Source of the DNA: Actinomadura barringtoniae
Lineage (GTDB): Bacteria > Actinomycetota > Actinomycetes > Streptosporangiales > Streptosporangiaceae
DNA length: 64,000 nucleotides
NCBI RefSeq assembly: GCF_017573505.1
Contig: NZ_JAGEOJ010000005.1
Span: forward strand, 248,001 to 312,000
Reading direction: 5' to 3'
The translations under genes were made by a program, and so were the position numbers. This document shows, piece after piece, positions 42,851 through 51,002 of this stretch. A model generated the notes under the pieces. It had not been told where the DNA came from. It did no database searches and saw only the letters and a program-made list of their open reading frames with translations. Each line of letters opens with the position of its first letter. Position 1 is the stretch's first letter.

Positions 42851-44470
42851 GTGATCGTTCCCCGTCCCGTCAAGCTGGAGGCTCCCGGCGGCGCCTTCGA
42901 GCTCGATGCCGCGACCTCCCTGCGGGCGCGTCCAGGTGCCGAACGCGCGGCAGACCTGTTGCGCTCCTCGCTGGCCCCGGCCACAGGCCTACCCCTGCCG
43001 CCGTCTCCAACCGGGTCGATCCGTTTTGAGCTGGACGCCACGGATGGCATTGAGCCCGAGGGTTACCGGCTCCGCATCGACGAAGACGGCGTTCACGCAC
43101 GTGCGGCGACCGAGGCGGGGCTCTTCCACGCCGTTCAGACGATCCGGCAACTGCTCCCCGTCGAGGCACTGAGCCAGAACCCCGCGCCCGCCGGCGTGCC
43201 GTGGCGCATCCCGTACGGGCGCATCGACGACGCGCCGCGCTTCGCCTGGCGCGGGTTCATGCTGGACGTCGCCCGCCACTTCCAGCCCATCCCCTACCTG
43301 CGCCGCCTCGTGGACGTCCTGGCGTTCCACAAGCTCAACGTGCTGCACCTGCACCTGACCGACGACCAGGGCTGGCGGATCGAGATCGACCGCTACCCGG
43401 CGCTCACCGAGGTCGGCGCCTGGCGCACCGAGAGCCTGATCGGACCGGCGGGCACGTCCCACCGCGACGGCACCCCGCACGGCGGCTTCTACACGCGGGC
43501 CGAGCTGCGCACCCTCGCCGCCTACGCCGATGAACGCGGCGTACGGCTCGTTCCGGAGTTCAACATGCCGGGACACGCGCGCGCCGCGCTCGCCGCCTAC
43601 CCCGAGCTCGGCAACCGGCCCGGCGAGCGGCTGCCGGTGTGGTCGGACTGGGGCATCAGCGAGCACGTCTTCGGCGTGCACGACGCCGCGCTCGGCTTCT
43701 GCCGGAACGTGCTGGACGAGATCATGGACACCTTCCCCGGCCAGTACGTGCACGTCGGCGGCGACGAATGCCCGACCAGCGAGTGGAAGGCCGACCCCGC
43801 CGCGCGCGCCCGCGCCGCCGAACTCGGTCTCGCCGCGCCCGAGGATCTCTACGGGTGGTTCGTCGGCCAGATGACCGGCCACATCCTGCGCGCCGGACGC
43901 CTCCCCATCTGCTGGGACGAGGCCGTCGCGGGCGGCACGCTCGACCCGGCCGTCACCGTCATGGCCTGGCGCGACATCTCGTACGGCACGACCGCCGCGC
44001 GCCGCGGCCATCCCGTCGTCATGGCGCCCTGGCGGCACACCTACCTGGACTACGCGCAGACCGACGGCCCCGATGAACGCCCTGGCCAGCCCGGACGCAC
44101 CACCACACTTTCCGACGTCTACGCCTTCGAGCCGATGCACGCGTTCGAGCCGACGAACGACTCCACGAACGGCCCGGCGAACGCCTCCGAGTCAGCGAAC
44201 GGCTCCGCGAACGGCTTCTCGAACGACTCCACGAACGGCCCGTCGAACGGCTTCAGCGTCCTCGGCACTCAGGCCCAGCTGTGGTCGGAGTTCGCCCGTA
44301 CGCCCCACGACGTGGACTACCTCACCTTCCCGCGCCTGTGCGCCCTCGCCGAGGTCGCCTGGTCGGCGGTGCCGCGCGATCCCGCCGACTTCCAGGAACG
44401 CCTCGCCGGGCACCTGGCACGCCTCGACGCCCTGGACGTCCGTCACGCCATGAGAGCCGTCACGCCATGA
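42851..44470 (+). CDS. Beta-N-acetylhexosaminidase (GH20)
   Basis: 539 residues. An N-terminal GH20b-like domain is followed by the catalytic barrel from RFAWRGFMLDVARHF, with HLHLTDDQGWRIEIDRYP and the acid/assisting pair D305-E306 in VHVGGDECPTSEW, then WDEAV and the C-terminal WSEFA. It hydrolyses terminal GlcNAc/GalNAc from chito-oligosaccharides. A TTG further upstream is in frame, but the GTG at 42851 has a perfect AGGAGG (42841-42846), so I chose it. No signal peptide is visible, so action on imported sugars is likely. Residues ~435-468 are an Asn/Ser/Gly repeat insert (44152-44253) absent from a normal GH20 barrel. Confidence 0.93.
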   Translation: MIVPRPVKLEAPGGAFELDAATSLRARPGAERAADLLRSSLAPATGLPLPPSPTGSIRFELDATDGIEPEGYRLRIDEDGVHARAATEAGLFHAVQTIRQLLPVEALSQNPAPAGVPWRIPYGRIDDAPRFAWRGFMLDVARHFQPIPYLRRLVDVLAFHKLNVLHLHLTDDQGWRIEIDRYPALTEVGAWRTESLIGPAGTSHRDGTPHGGFYTRAELRTLAAYADERGVRLVPEFNMPGHARAALAAYPELGNRPGERLPVWSDWGISEHVFGVHDAALGFCRNVLDEIMDTFPGQYVHVGGDECPTSEWKADPAARARAAELGLAAPEDLYGWFVGQMTGHILRAGRLPICWDEAVAGGTLDPAVTVMAWRDISYGTTAARRGHPVVMAPWRHTYLDYAQTDGPDERPGQPGRTTTLSDVYAFEPMHAFEPTNDSTNGPANASESANGSANGFSNDSTNGPSNGFSVLGTQAQLWSEFARTPHDVDYLTFPRLCALAEVAWSAVPRDPADFQERLAGHLARLDALDVRHAMRAVTP

Positions 44471-44492
44471 GATCTGTCACGCAATGAGAGGA
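44442..44492 (+). repeat. 17-bp tandem repeat across the GH20 stop codon
   Basis: GTCACGCCATGAGAGCC (44442), GTCACGCCATGAGATCT (44459) and GTCACGCAATGAGAGGA (44476) are tandem. The real stop is the TGA at 44468-44470 in the second copy; the third copy forms part of the ribosome-binding site of the next gene. Confidence 0.9.
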
Positions 44493-44500
44493 GATCCATC

Positions 44501-45982
44501 GTGACCTCACCGCCCCGCCCCCGACCGCAACGGAGACCCGGCCGCCCAAGACCAGACCGCAGAACCCTCGGCGCCGCGCTGGCGGCGACGACCGCGACGG
44601 CCGCGGCGGGCGTCGCGCTCGTCGCCGCCGCCCTGCTGACCGCCGCGCCCGCGTCCGCCGCCGACGAGATCCACGCGCAGTACCGGACCAGCGCCACCGG
44701 GGCCACCGCCGACCAGGCCGAACCCTGGTTCAAGATCGTCAACCACGGGTCGCAGGCCGTTCCCCTCAGCGGCCTGACCCTGCGCTACTACTTCAAGACC
44801 GACGCGGGCGCCTCGTACGTGTTCGCCTGTTCGTGGGCCGTGCGCGGCTGCGCCAACGTCCACGGAACGTTCGGCACGCTCAACTCCTCGACCGCCGACC
44901 GCTACCTCGAGGTCTCGTTCACCTCCGGCGCCGGGTCCCTCTCCCCCGGCGCCGACACCGGTGACCTGCAGCTGCGCTTCTACCGCAGCAACTGGGCCAC
45001 GCTCCGGCAGAGCGACGACTACTCGTTCGGCTCCGCCCAGACCTCCTACGCCGACTGGTCCAAGGTGACCGTCTACCGCGACGGCGCCCGCGTCTGGGGT
45101 ACGCCCCCGGACGGCTCCGACCCGACCGACCCGCCCACCGATCCCCCGACCGACCCGCCGACCGACCCGCCCACGAGCGGTGTGCTGTTCGACGACTTCT
45201 CCTACGCCTCCAGCTCCGACGCCCGCATCAGCCAGCGCGGCTGGACGGTCCGCTCGTACTCCGGCGGGCCCGGGGTGCCCGGCGCGACCTGGGACCCGTC
45301 CAAGGTCACCTTCCCCACCGTCGGCGGCAACCCCGTGATGCAGCTGGAGAGCTCGACCGACGGCACCGGCGGCGGAACGAGCCAGACCGAGCTCTACCAC
45401 CAGCGCAAGTTCCGCGAGGGGACCTACGGCGCCCGCGTCTACTTCAGTGACGCGCCCGCGACCGGCGGCCCCGACGGCGACCAGCTCGTCCAGACGTTCT
45501 TCACCATCACCCCGCTGAACGCGCCGCTCGATCCCGACTACGGCGAGATGGACTTCGAGTACCTGCCGAACGGCGGCTGGGGCGAGCAGAGCAACATCAT
45601 CTACATGACCAGCTGGGAGACCTACCAGAACGACCCCTGGCAGGCGATCAACACCCACAACGAGATCCGGCAGAGCTTCGCCGGCTGGCACGACCTGGTC
45701 ATCCAGGTCGCCGGCGGCCACATGAGGTACTACATCGACGGGCAGCAGGTCGCCGACCACGGCGAGCCGTACTACCCGGAGACCCCGATGTCGATCAACT
45801 TCAACCAGTGGTTCATCTCCGGTGGGCTGCAGGGCGCCTCGACGCCGCGCGCCTACCGCGAGCAGGTGGACTGGGTGTTCCACGCCCAGGGCGCCACGCT
45901 CACCCCGGCCCAGGTCACCGCCAAGGTCAACGCGTACCGGACGGCGGGCACGACCTGGGTGGACACCGTCCCCCAGCCCTAG
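44501..45982 (+). CDS. Secreted glycanase: CBM3-like module plus GH16-like catalytic domain
   Basis: 493 residues. An Arg/Pro-rich start, hydrophobic stretch and APASAADE give a signal peptide (cleavage near residue 52). Residues ~54-205 resemble a CBM3 cellulose/chitin-binding module (AQYRTSATGATADQAEPWFK then VPLSGLTLRYYF). A DPPTDPPT linker leads to a jelly-roll domain with EMDFE (E349, D351, E353), the catalytic signature of GH16 endoglycanases. GTG at 44501 follows GAGGAGA. It should act outside the cell on a beta-glucan or related polymer; its place directly after the hexosaminidase suggests co-regulation with amino-sugar use. Confidence 0.85.
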   Translation: MTSPPRPRPQRRPGRPRPDRRTLGAALAATTATAAAGVALVAAALLTAAPASAADEIHAQYRTSATGATADQAEPWFKIVNHGSQAVPLSGLTLRYYFKTDAGASYVFACSWAVRGCANVHGTFGTLNSSTADRYLEVSFTSGAGSLSPGADTGDLQLRFYRSNWATLRQSDDYSFGSAQTSYADWSKVTVYRDGARVWGTPPDGSDPTDPPTDPPTDPPTDPPTSGVLFDDFSYASSSDARISQRGWTVRSYSGGPGVPGATWDPSKVTFPTVGGNPVMQLESSTDGTGGGTSQTELYHQRKFREGTYGARVYFSDAPATGGPDGDQLVQTFFTITPLNAPLDPDYGEMDFEYLPNGGWGEQSNIIYMTSWETYQNDPWQAINTHNEIRQSFAGWHDLVIQVAGGHMRYYIDGQQVADHGEPYYPETPMSINFNQWFISGGLQGASTPRAYREQVDWVFHAQGATLTPAQVTAKVNAYRTAGTTWVDTVPQP

Positions 45983-46000
45983 TTCCGCAACCGACGACGT

Positions 46001-46034
46001 GACCCGGCGCCGGTGTCAGTACCGGCGCCGGGTC
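46001..46034. terminator. Bidirectional terminator hairpin
   Basis: GACCCGGCGCCGGT (46001-46014) pairs perfectly with ACCGGCGCCGGGTC (46021-46034) around a 6-nt loop, between the convergent glycanase and galE genes. Confidence 0.88.
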
Positions 46035-46064
46035 GGCCGCGAACCGGTCAGGCGACGCCGCCGC

Positions 46065-47078
46065 TCAGGCGACGTCGAGTTCGCGGCGTCGCTCGGCCCA
46101 CTGGAGCGAGTGCCGGATCGCGTCCCCGATCGTGTACTCGGGCTTCCAGTGGAGGAGTTCCCAGGCCTTGACCGGGTTGACGAACGCGCCGACGACGTCG
46201 CCCGGGCGGGCGGGGGCCTCCTCGGCGCGGAAGCCGTCGCCGACGACCTCCTGGAACGCGGTGACCAGCTCGCGGACCGTGGTCCCGTCGCCGGTTCCGA
46301 GGTTGATGACCTCGTACGGCCGCTGCCGTCCGGCGGGCTGCACCGGCGGCAGGATCGCGTCGAACCGGCTCGCGGCCTCGTAGAAGGCGCGGGCGATGTC
46401 CCACACGTGGATGTAGTCGCGGATGGCGGTGCCGTCCCGGGTGTCCCACTCCACCCCGGTGATCTTGAACGGCACGCCCAGCTCGTACGACTCGATCATC
46501 TTGCCCAGCGCGTGGGTCGGCTTCTTGTTCTGCAGGCCCGTGCGCAGTTGCGGATCGGCCCCGATGGGGTTCAGGTAGCGCAGCGAGATGACCCGCAGGC
46601 CATTCGCGGCGGCGAGGTCGGCGAGCATCAGCTCGGCCATCATCTTCGAGCGCGTGTAGGGGTTCTGCGGCGCGAGTTCGGACTCCTCGGTCACCGAGAG
46701 ATCGGCCTCCGGCAGGTACATGCCGGCCGTGGACGCGAAGATCATCCGGTCGCAGCCGTTGCGGACCAGGTGCCCGGCGAGGTCGAGCGTCTTGGTCACG
46801 TTGACCCGGTAGTAGCGGATCGGATCGGTCATGGAGTCGGGCACGACGATGAGCGCCGCGCAGTGGACGGTGACGGTGATGTCGGGGTGGTCTCGGAAGA
46901 TCTGGTCGACCAGCTCTCCGTCCCCGATGTCGCCCTGGTAGAAGACCTTTCCGTCGATGAATTCCTGCCGGCCTGTGATCAGGTTGTCGAGCACGATCGG
47001 GGTGACACCGCGCTCGGCGAACGCCGAGGCGATGGTGCTACCGATGAACCCGGCTCCCCCGGTAATCAGGACCTTCAC
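46065..47078 (-). CDS. galE: UDP-glucose 4-epimerase
   Basis: 337 residues. MKVLITGGAGFIGSTIA (NAD-binding), HCAALIVVPDS, the catalytic Ser/Thr in FASTAGMYLPE and Tyr-x3-Lys in NPYTRSKMMAE, and LRYLNPIGAD identify GalE. It interconverts UDP-glucose and UDP-galactose in the cytoplasm. Located beside the polysaccharide operon but transcribed away from it, it could supply UDP-galactose for the polymer. Confidence 0.93.
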   Translation of the reverse strand: MKVLITGGAGFIGSTIASAFAERGVTPIVLDNLITGRQEFIDGKVFYQGDIGDGELVDQIFRDHPDITVTVHCAALIVVPDSMTDPIRYYRVNVTKTLDLAGHLVRNGCDRMIFASTAGMYLPEADLSVTEESELAPQNPYTRSKMMAELMLADLAAANGLRVISLRYLNPIGADPQLRTGLQNKKPTHALGKMIESYELGVPFKITGVEWDTRDGTAIRDYIHVWDIARAFYEAASRFDAILPPVQPAGRQRPYEVINLGTGDGTTVRELVTAFQEVVGDGFRAEEAPARPGDVVGAFVNPVKAWELLHWKPEYTIGDAIRHSLQWAERRRELDVA

Positions 47079-47125
47079 GGCACATCCCCTGAATCCGTTG
47101 AGCTTCCCCTTGGATCTGTACGCAC

Positions 47126-47154
47126 AGGATCAACAGGGGGTTGCGGACGGTCAA
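47126..47154 (-). promoter_or_regulatory. Possible galE promoter
   Basis: On the minus strand TTGACC (47154-47149) and GATCCT (47131-47126) are 17 bp apart, about 50 bp before the galE start. The -10 is a weak match. Confidence 0.35.
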
Positions 47155-47411
47155 CGTCGCATCCTGCAACTGACCGAGTGCGGACGGGCGTGAACCCGTG
47201 CCCCCGAACGGGCGTCCGCGCGCGATTCGCCCCGGGGACGGACCCGGCGTCCGGTTCGGTCGGGTCCGCCGGCGCGTTCGTGCGGATCCGTTTTCCACCT
47301 CGGGGCGCGCCGCGCCGTCGCAGCCCGTGCACGTGGCCTCACCCGGCCCCCGAGATGCGAGTACAGCGTTTGCAGGATCCGCCGCGGCCGCGCACGCGGC
47401 ATCGTCGGGGC
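47155..47411. other. Intergenic region between galE and a response regulator
   Basis: About 257 bp of very GC-rich DNA. I see no gene, hairpin terminator or clear promoter; the response-regulator promoter presumably lies here. Confidence 0.5.
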
Positions 47412-48089
47412 ATGCAGCCCATCCGCGTCCTGATCGTGGACGATCACGCCCTGTTCGCCGAGGCGCTGGCGGCCCGGCTCGGGCGGGAGCCCGACCTGGT
47501 GATCCTGCCGGTCGCCCCCGACGGCCGCCGCGCGCTCGCGCTCGCCGCGACGGAGGGTCCGGACGTGATCGTCCTGGACATGACGCTGGCGGTGGAGAAC
47601 GGCCTGGACGTGCTCGACCAGGTCCGCGAGCGGCATCCGGACGTGCGCGTGGTGGTGCTGACCGCGATGAGCGACCTGGACGCGATGGTGCAGGCGCTGC
47701 GCCGGGGCGCGATCGGGTGGCTGTCCAAGACCGAGAGCGCCGACCTGGTCGCGCAGGTGATCCGCAGCGCGGCCCGGCGCGGCGGCTGGATCCCGCCGGA
47801 GATGCTCGGCGACGTGCTGCGCCGGCTGCTGGACGACCGGCCCGAGCCGGGCGGCGGCGGTCAGGTGCTCGCCGAGCTCACGCCGCGCGAGCGCGAGGTG
47901 CTGCAGTGCATGGTGGACGGCCTGAACCGCGCGGAGATCGCGGCGCGCCTCGGCCTGTCGGCCAACACCGTGCGCACCCACACCCAGAACCTGCTGGCCA
48001 AGCTCGACATGCACTCCGCGCTCGAGGCCATCACCCTCGCCATGCGAGCGGGCATGCGCCCCAGCATGCGCCCCGGCCACGCCGACTGA
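47412..48089 (+). CDS. NarL/FixJ-family response regulator
   Basis: 225 residues. The receiver domain has IVDDHALFAEALAARL, phospho-acceptor D56 in VIVLDMTL, the Thr in VVLTAMS and the Lys in LSKTES. The LuxR-type helix-turn-helix is LTPREREVLQCMVDGLNRAE then RLGLSANTVRTHTQNLLAKL. ATG at 47412; the open frame upstream is repeat-free but non-coding by composition. No kinase is adjacent. Its position upstream of the polysaccharide operon suggests that it controls it. Confidence 0.9.
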   Translation: MQPIRVLIVDDHALFAEALAARLGREPDLVILPVAPDGRRALALAATEGPDVIVLDMTLAVENGLDVLDQVRERHPDVRVVVLTAMSDLDAMVQALRRGAIGWLSKTESADLVAQVIRSAARRGGWIPPEMLGDVLRRLLDDRPEPGGGGQVLAELTPREREVLQCMVDGLNRAEIAARLGLSANTVRTHTQNLLAKLDMHSALEAITLAMRAGMRPSMRPGHAD

Positions 48090-48192
48090 CCGTGCGGCCT
48101 CGCCACCCCGGCTACCCCGACTGACCCGCGGCCTCGCCACCCCGGCTACCCCGACTGACCCGCGGCCTCGCCACCTCGGTCACTGCGGCTGA
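48087..48192 (+). repeat. 34-35-bp tandem repeat starting at a stop codon
   Basis: Units begin TGACCGTGCGGCCTCGCCAC or close variants at 48087 (the actual stop), 48122 and 48156, with a partial at 48190. Every unit repeats the stop codon and the sequence after it. Confidence 0.9.
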
Positions 48193-48347
48193 CCGCGTCT
48201 CCGGCTGCCCGCGGCCAACGCCCGCCTCAGGCGCCGAATCCTGGCGCGGTGGTGCAAACGTCGTAGCGGTCCATCGTCTCGTTGGGCGATTCGGCCCCTC
48301 TGACGGCTTCTTACGCTCGGCGCAACGGAGACCGGAGGGGATTGATC

Positions 48348-49778
48348 GTGGAGATCGACGAAGTCGCCGCGCGAGTGGTTCGCAGCTACTGGGCGCTCCT
48401 GCTGGTCATGACGGTTCTCCCCATGTTGCTCGTGGGATACGTGATGAGCGGGCAGACGCCTCCGTACGCGGGCAAGTCCCGGCTGCAGGCGACCAGCAAG
48501 GCCACCGACGCGGCACCCGGGGACGCCGGGGTCAGCATCGTGGTGAGCCAGGTCAAGGCGTTCGCCACCAGCCACAACCTGCTGCAGAACGTGCTGCAGG
48601 CGCAGCACGTTGACCGCAACGCCGACAAGGTCGCCAAGCAGATCTCGGTGACCGGCCTCGGCACCTCGACGGTCGTCGAGCTGTCGGTGAAGGACCGCGA
48701 CGCCACTGTGGCGCGCAAGCTCACCGACGCGATCGGCACCGCCGTGGTGGACGAGATCAACGAGTCCAACCAGGGTTCGATCAACAGCCAGCTGAAGGAC
48801 ATCGACAAGCGCGTCCGCGACCTGGAGAAGCGGCTCGGCCCGCTGGCGCAGAAGGCCGGGCAGGTGCCGGTGCCCGACATCGCGGCGGGCAACGAGCGCG
48901 AACGCGTCCAGGCCGAGCTGACCGACCTGCGCGACAGCCGCAGCGAGCTGCGTACCCAGCTGTCGGCGGCCGGCGAGGCCTCGGTCGTGCAGCCGGCGGT
49001 GCTGGCACCGCGTACGAACCCGGTCGTGATGATGGCGGCGATCGGCGGCCTGGTCGGGCTGATCGCGGGCATCCTCATCGCGGTCGTGATGGAGATGGTG
49101 CGGCCGACCATCCCCGGGCAGGGCCGGGTCGCCAAGCGTCTCGGCGTTCCGCTGCTCGGCTGGGTGGACCGCACCGACGCCGAGCTCGCCGACCTCGGCC
49201 GCCGCATCCGGCTGTCGGCCAAGCGCGCGGGCGTCACGCAGGTGACGCTGGTGAACGCGGGCAGGGAACCGCTGCCCGCGGAGCTGATCTCCAAGGTCGC
49301 CGCGGCGGTGTACGGCGACGAGACCAAGCTCGTCACCGCCCGCGCGGGCGCCGCGCCCGGGGCGCCGAAAAAGGTCGCGCCGAAGGCCGCCCGCGATGAC
49401 GACGACGGGAGCGCCGCCGCCGGGGCGAACGGCCAGGTCAAGGCGCCCGGCAAGGACGGCGGGACGCCCAAGGACGGTGGCAGCACGTCGGTCGTACGGG
49501 CCGGCAAGGGGTCCTCGGTCATGACCAAGCAGTCGTCCGGCGAGGTCGTGTCGCCGACCGACGTCACCCAGCCCGTGCAGCCGGTCATGCTGCGCGCCCA
49601 GTGTCACGTGCACGCCTTCGAGGACATCGACCCGGGCTCCGACGACGAGGTCGGCGTGGTCGCGGTGGCCGGTCCGGTGACCCTGATCTCCGACCTGGAG
49701 TCGGTGCAGGACCTGGTCACCGCCGCCGGCTGGCCGCTGCTGGGGGTCGCCGCCGCTTCAAAGAAGATCAAGGGGTAA
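48348..49778 (+). CDS. Polysaccharide chain-length determinant (Wzz-like)
   Basis: 476 residues. Two membrane segments (YWALLLVMTVLPMLLVGYVM near residue 14-33 and AAIGGLVGLIAGILIAVVM near 228-246) flank an extracellular helical region (KDIDKRVRDLEKRLGPLAQK), the Wzz/GumC layout. The C-terminal ~220 residues start like the attached tyrosine-kinase module (RVAKRLGVPLLGWVDRTDAE) but show no Walker A, and contain an acidic/Gly-rich insert. GTG at 48348 follows GGAGGGG (48334-48340). First gene of the exopolysaccharide operon; it should set polymer length at the membrane. Confidence 0.82.
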   Translation: MEIDEVAARVVRSYWALLLVMTVLPMLLVGYVMSGQTPPYAGKSRLQATSKATDAAPGDAGVSIVVSQVKAFATSHNLLQNVLQAQHVDRNADKVAKQISVTGLGTSTVVELSVKDRDATVARKLTDAIGTAVVDEINESNQGSINSQLKDIDKRVRDLEKRLGPLAQKAGQVPVPDIAAGNERERVQAELTDLRDSRSELRTQLSAAGEASVVQPAVLAPRTNPVVMMAAIGGLVGLIAGILIAVVMEMVRPTIPGQGRVAKRLGVPLLGWVDRTDAELADLGRRIRLSAKRAGVTQVTLVNAGREPLPAELISKVAAAVYGDETKLVTARAGAAPGAPKKVAPKAARDDDDGSAAAGANGQVKAPGKDGGTPKDGGSTSVVRAGKGSSVMTKQSSGEVVSPTDVTQPVQPVMLRAQCHVHAFEDIDPGSDDEVGVVAVAGPVTLISDLESVQDLVTAAGWPLLGVAAASKKIKG

Positions 49779-49785
49779 ACAGCGG

Positions 49786-51000
49786 ATGAGCACAACCAAC
49801 GCCGAAAAGACCGGCGCCGAGCAGACCGGCGGCGACAATGCCTCCGGGCAGCAGGCCCAGAGCACCGTCCCGTTCGCGGTCCCGTCGTTCGCGGGCGAGG
49901 TCTCCGACGCCGTCGTCAAGGTGCTGGACTCCGGGTGGGTCACCACAGGTCCGCAGACCGGCGCCTTCGAGCAGGACTTCGCCGACTATCTGGGCGCCGC
50001 GCACGTCGTCGCGGTCGCCTCGTGCACCACGGCGCTGGAGCTGTGCCTGCGCGCGATGGAACTGCCGCCCGGTTCGCCGGTGCTCACGCCGAGCCTGACG
50101 TTCTGCGGCGCGATCAACGCGATCCTGCACGCGGGGCACCGGCCCGTCCTGGTCGACATCGACGAGGACACGCTCGTTCCGAGCGTCGCGACGACCGCCG
50201 CGGCCGCCGCGCGGACCCGGCCCGCAGCGATGATCGTGCAGAACCAGGGCGGCTACCCGGTGGACGTGCCCGCGCTCACCGAGGCCGCCGGGCTCGACCG
50301 TACGCGCGTCATCGAGGACGCGGCGCACGGACCGGGCGCGGCACGCGACGGCGTTCCCGTGGGCGCGAACTCCTATGCGGCCTGCTTCAGCTTCTACGCC
50401 ACCAAGAACATGCCCATCGGTGAAGGCGGCGCGGTCGCGTCCAGCGACCAGGGCCTGGCCGACCGGGTGCGGGCCATGCGGCTGCACGGTATGAGCAAGG
50501 ACTCCTGGCGCCGGTACCTGCCCGGCGGGAGCTGGCGGTACGACGTGAAGACGGTCGGCCTGAAGGCCAACATGACCGACATCCAGGCGTCCATCGGCCG
50601 GGCGCAGCTAGGGGCACTCCCTGGCTGGCAGCAGCTACGCGCGGAGATAGTCGCCCGCTATGACCAGGCTCTGAAAGACCTGCCCGGCCTGGTCCTCCCT
50701 CAGCGGAGCCTGGACGGCGTCCAGCACGCCTGGCATCTCTACCAGGTGCGCGTCCAGAACCGTGACGCCCTCATCGCCGACCTCGAGGCGGCGGGCGTCG
50801 GCACCTCGGTGCACTTCATCCCCGCCAGCCACATGACCTCCTACCAGGAGATCCTCGGCGCGGACGAGTGCGCGACCGTGCCGGTGACCGACCGGGTCGC
50901 CGAGGAACTGCTGTCCCTTCCGCTGTACCCGGGGCTGTCGGTGGACGGCCAGGACCGGGTCATCAGCGCCGTCACCGAGGCTCTGCGGACCCGGAGCTGA
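49786..51000 (+). CDS. DegT/DnrJ/EryC1/StrS-family sugar aminotransferase
   Basis: A 404-residue PLP enzyme. FAVPSFAGEVSDAVVKVLDS opens the fold; VASCTTALELCLRAM binds the phosphate; VIEDAAHGPGA carries the PLP Asp; the Schiff-base lysine is K207 in FYATKNMPIGEGGAV. It converts a keto nucleotide sugar to an amino sugar, usually after a 4,6-dehydratase such as the CapD-like protein encoded next. ATG at 49786 is 8 bp after the previous stop. Confidence 0.92.
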   Translation: MSTTNAEKTGAEQTGGDNASGQQAQSTVPFAVPSFAGEVSDAVVKVLDSGWVTTGPQTGAFEQDFADYLGAAHVVAVASCTTALELCLRAMELPPGSPVLTPSLTFCGAINAILHAGHRPVLVDIDEDTLVPSVATTAAAAARTRPAAMIVQNQGGYPVDVPALTEAAGLDRTRVIEDAAHGPGAARDGVPVGANSYAACFSFYATKNMPIGEGGAVASSDQGLADRVRAMRLHGMSKDSWRRYLPGGSWRYDVKTVGLKANMTDIQASIGRAQLGALPGWQQLRAEIVARYDQALKDLPGLVLPQRSLDGVQHAWHLYQVRVQNRDALIADLEAAGVGTSVHFIPASHMTSYQEILGADECATVPVTDRVAEELLSLPLYPGLSVDGQDRVISAVTEALRTRS

Positions 51001-51002
51001 CC

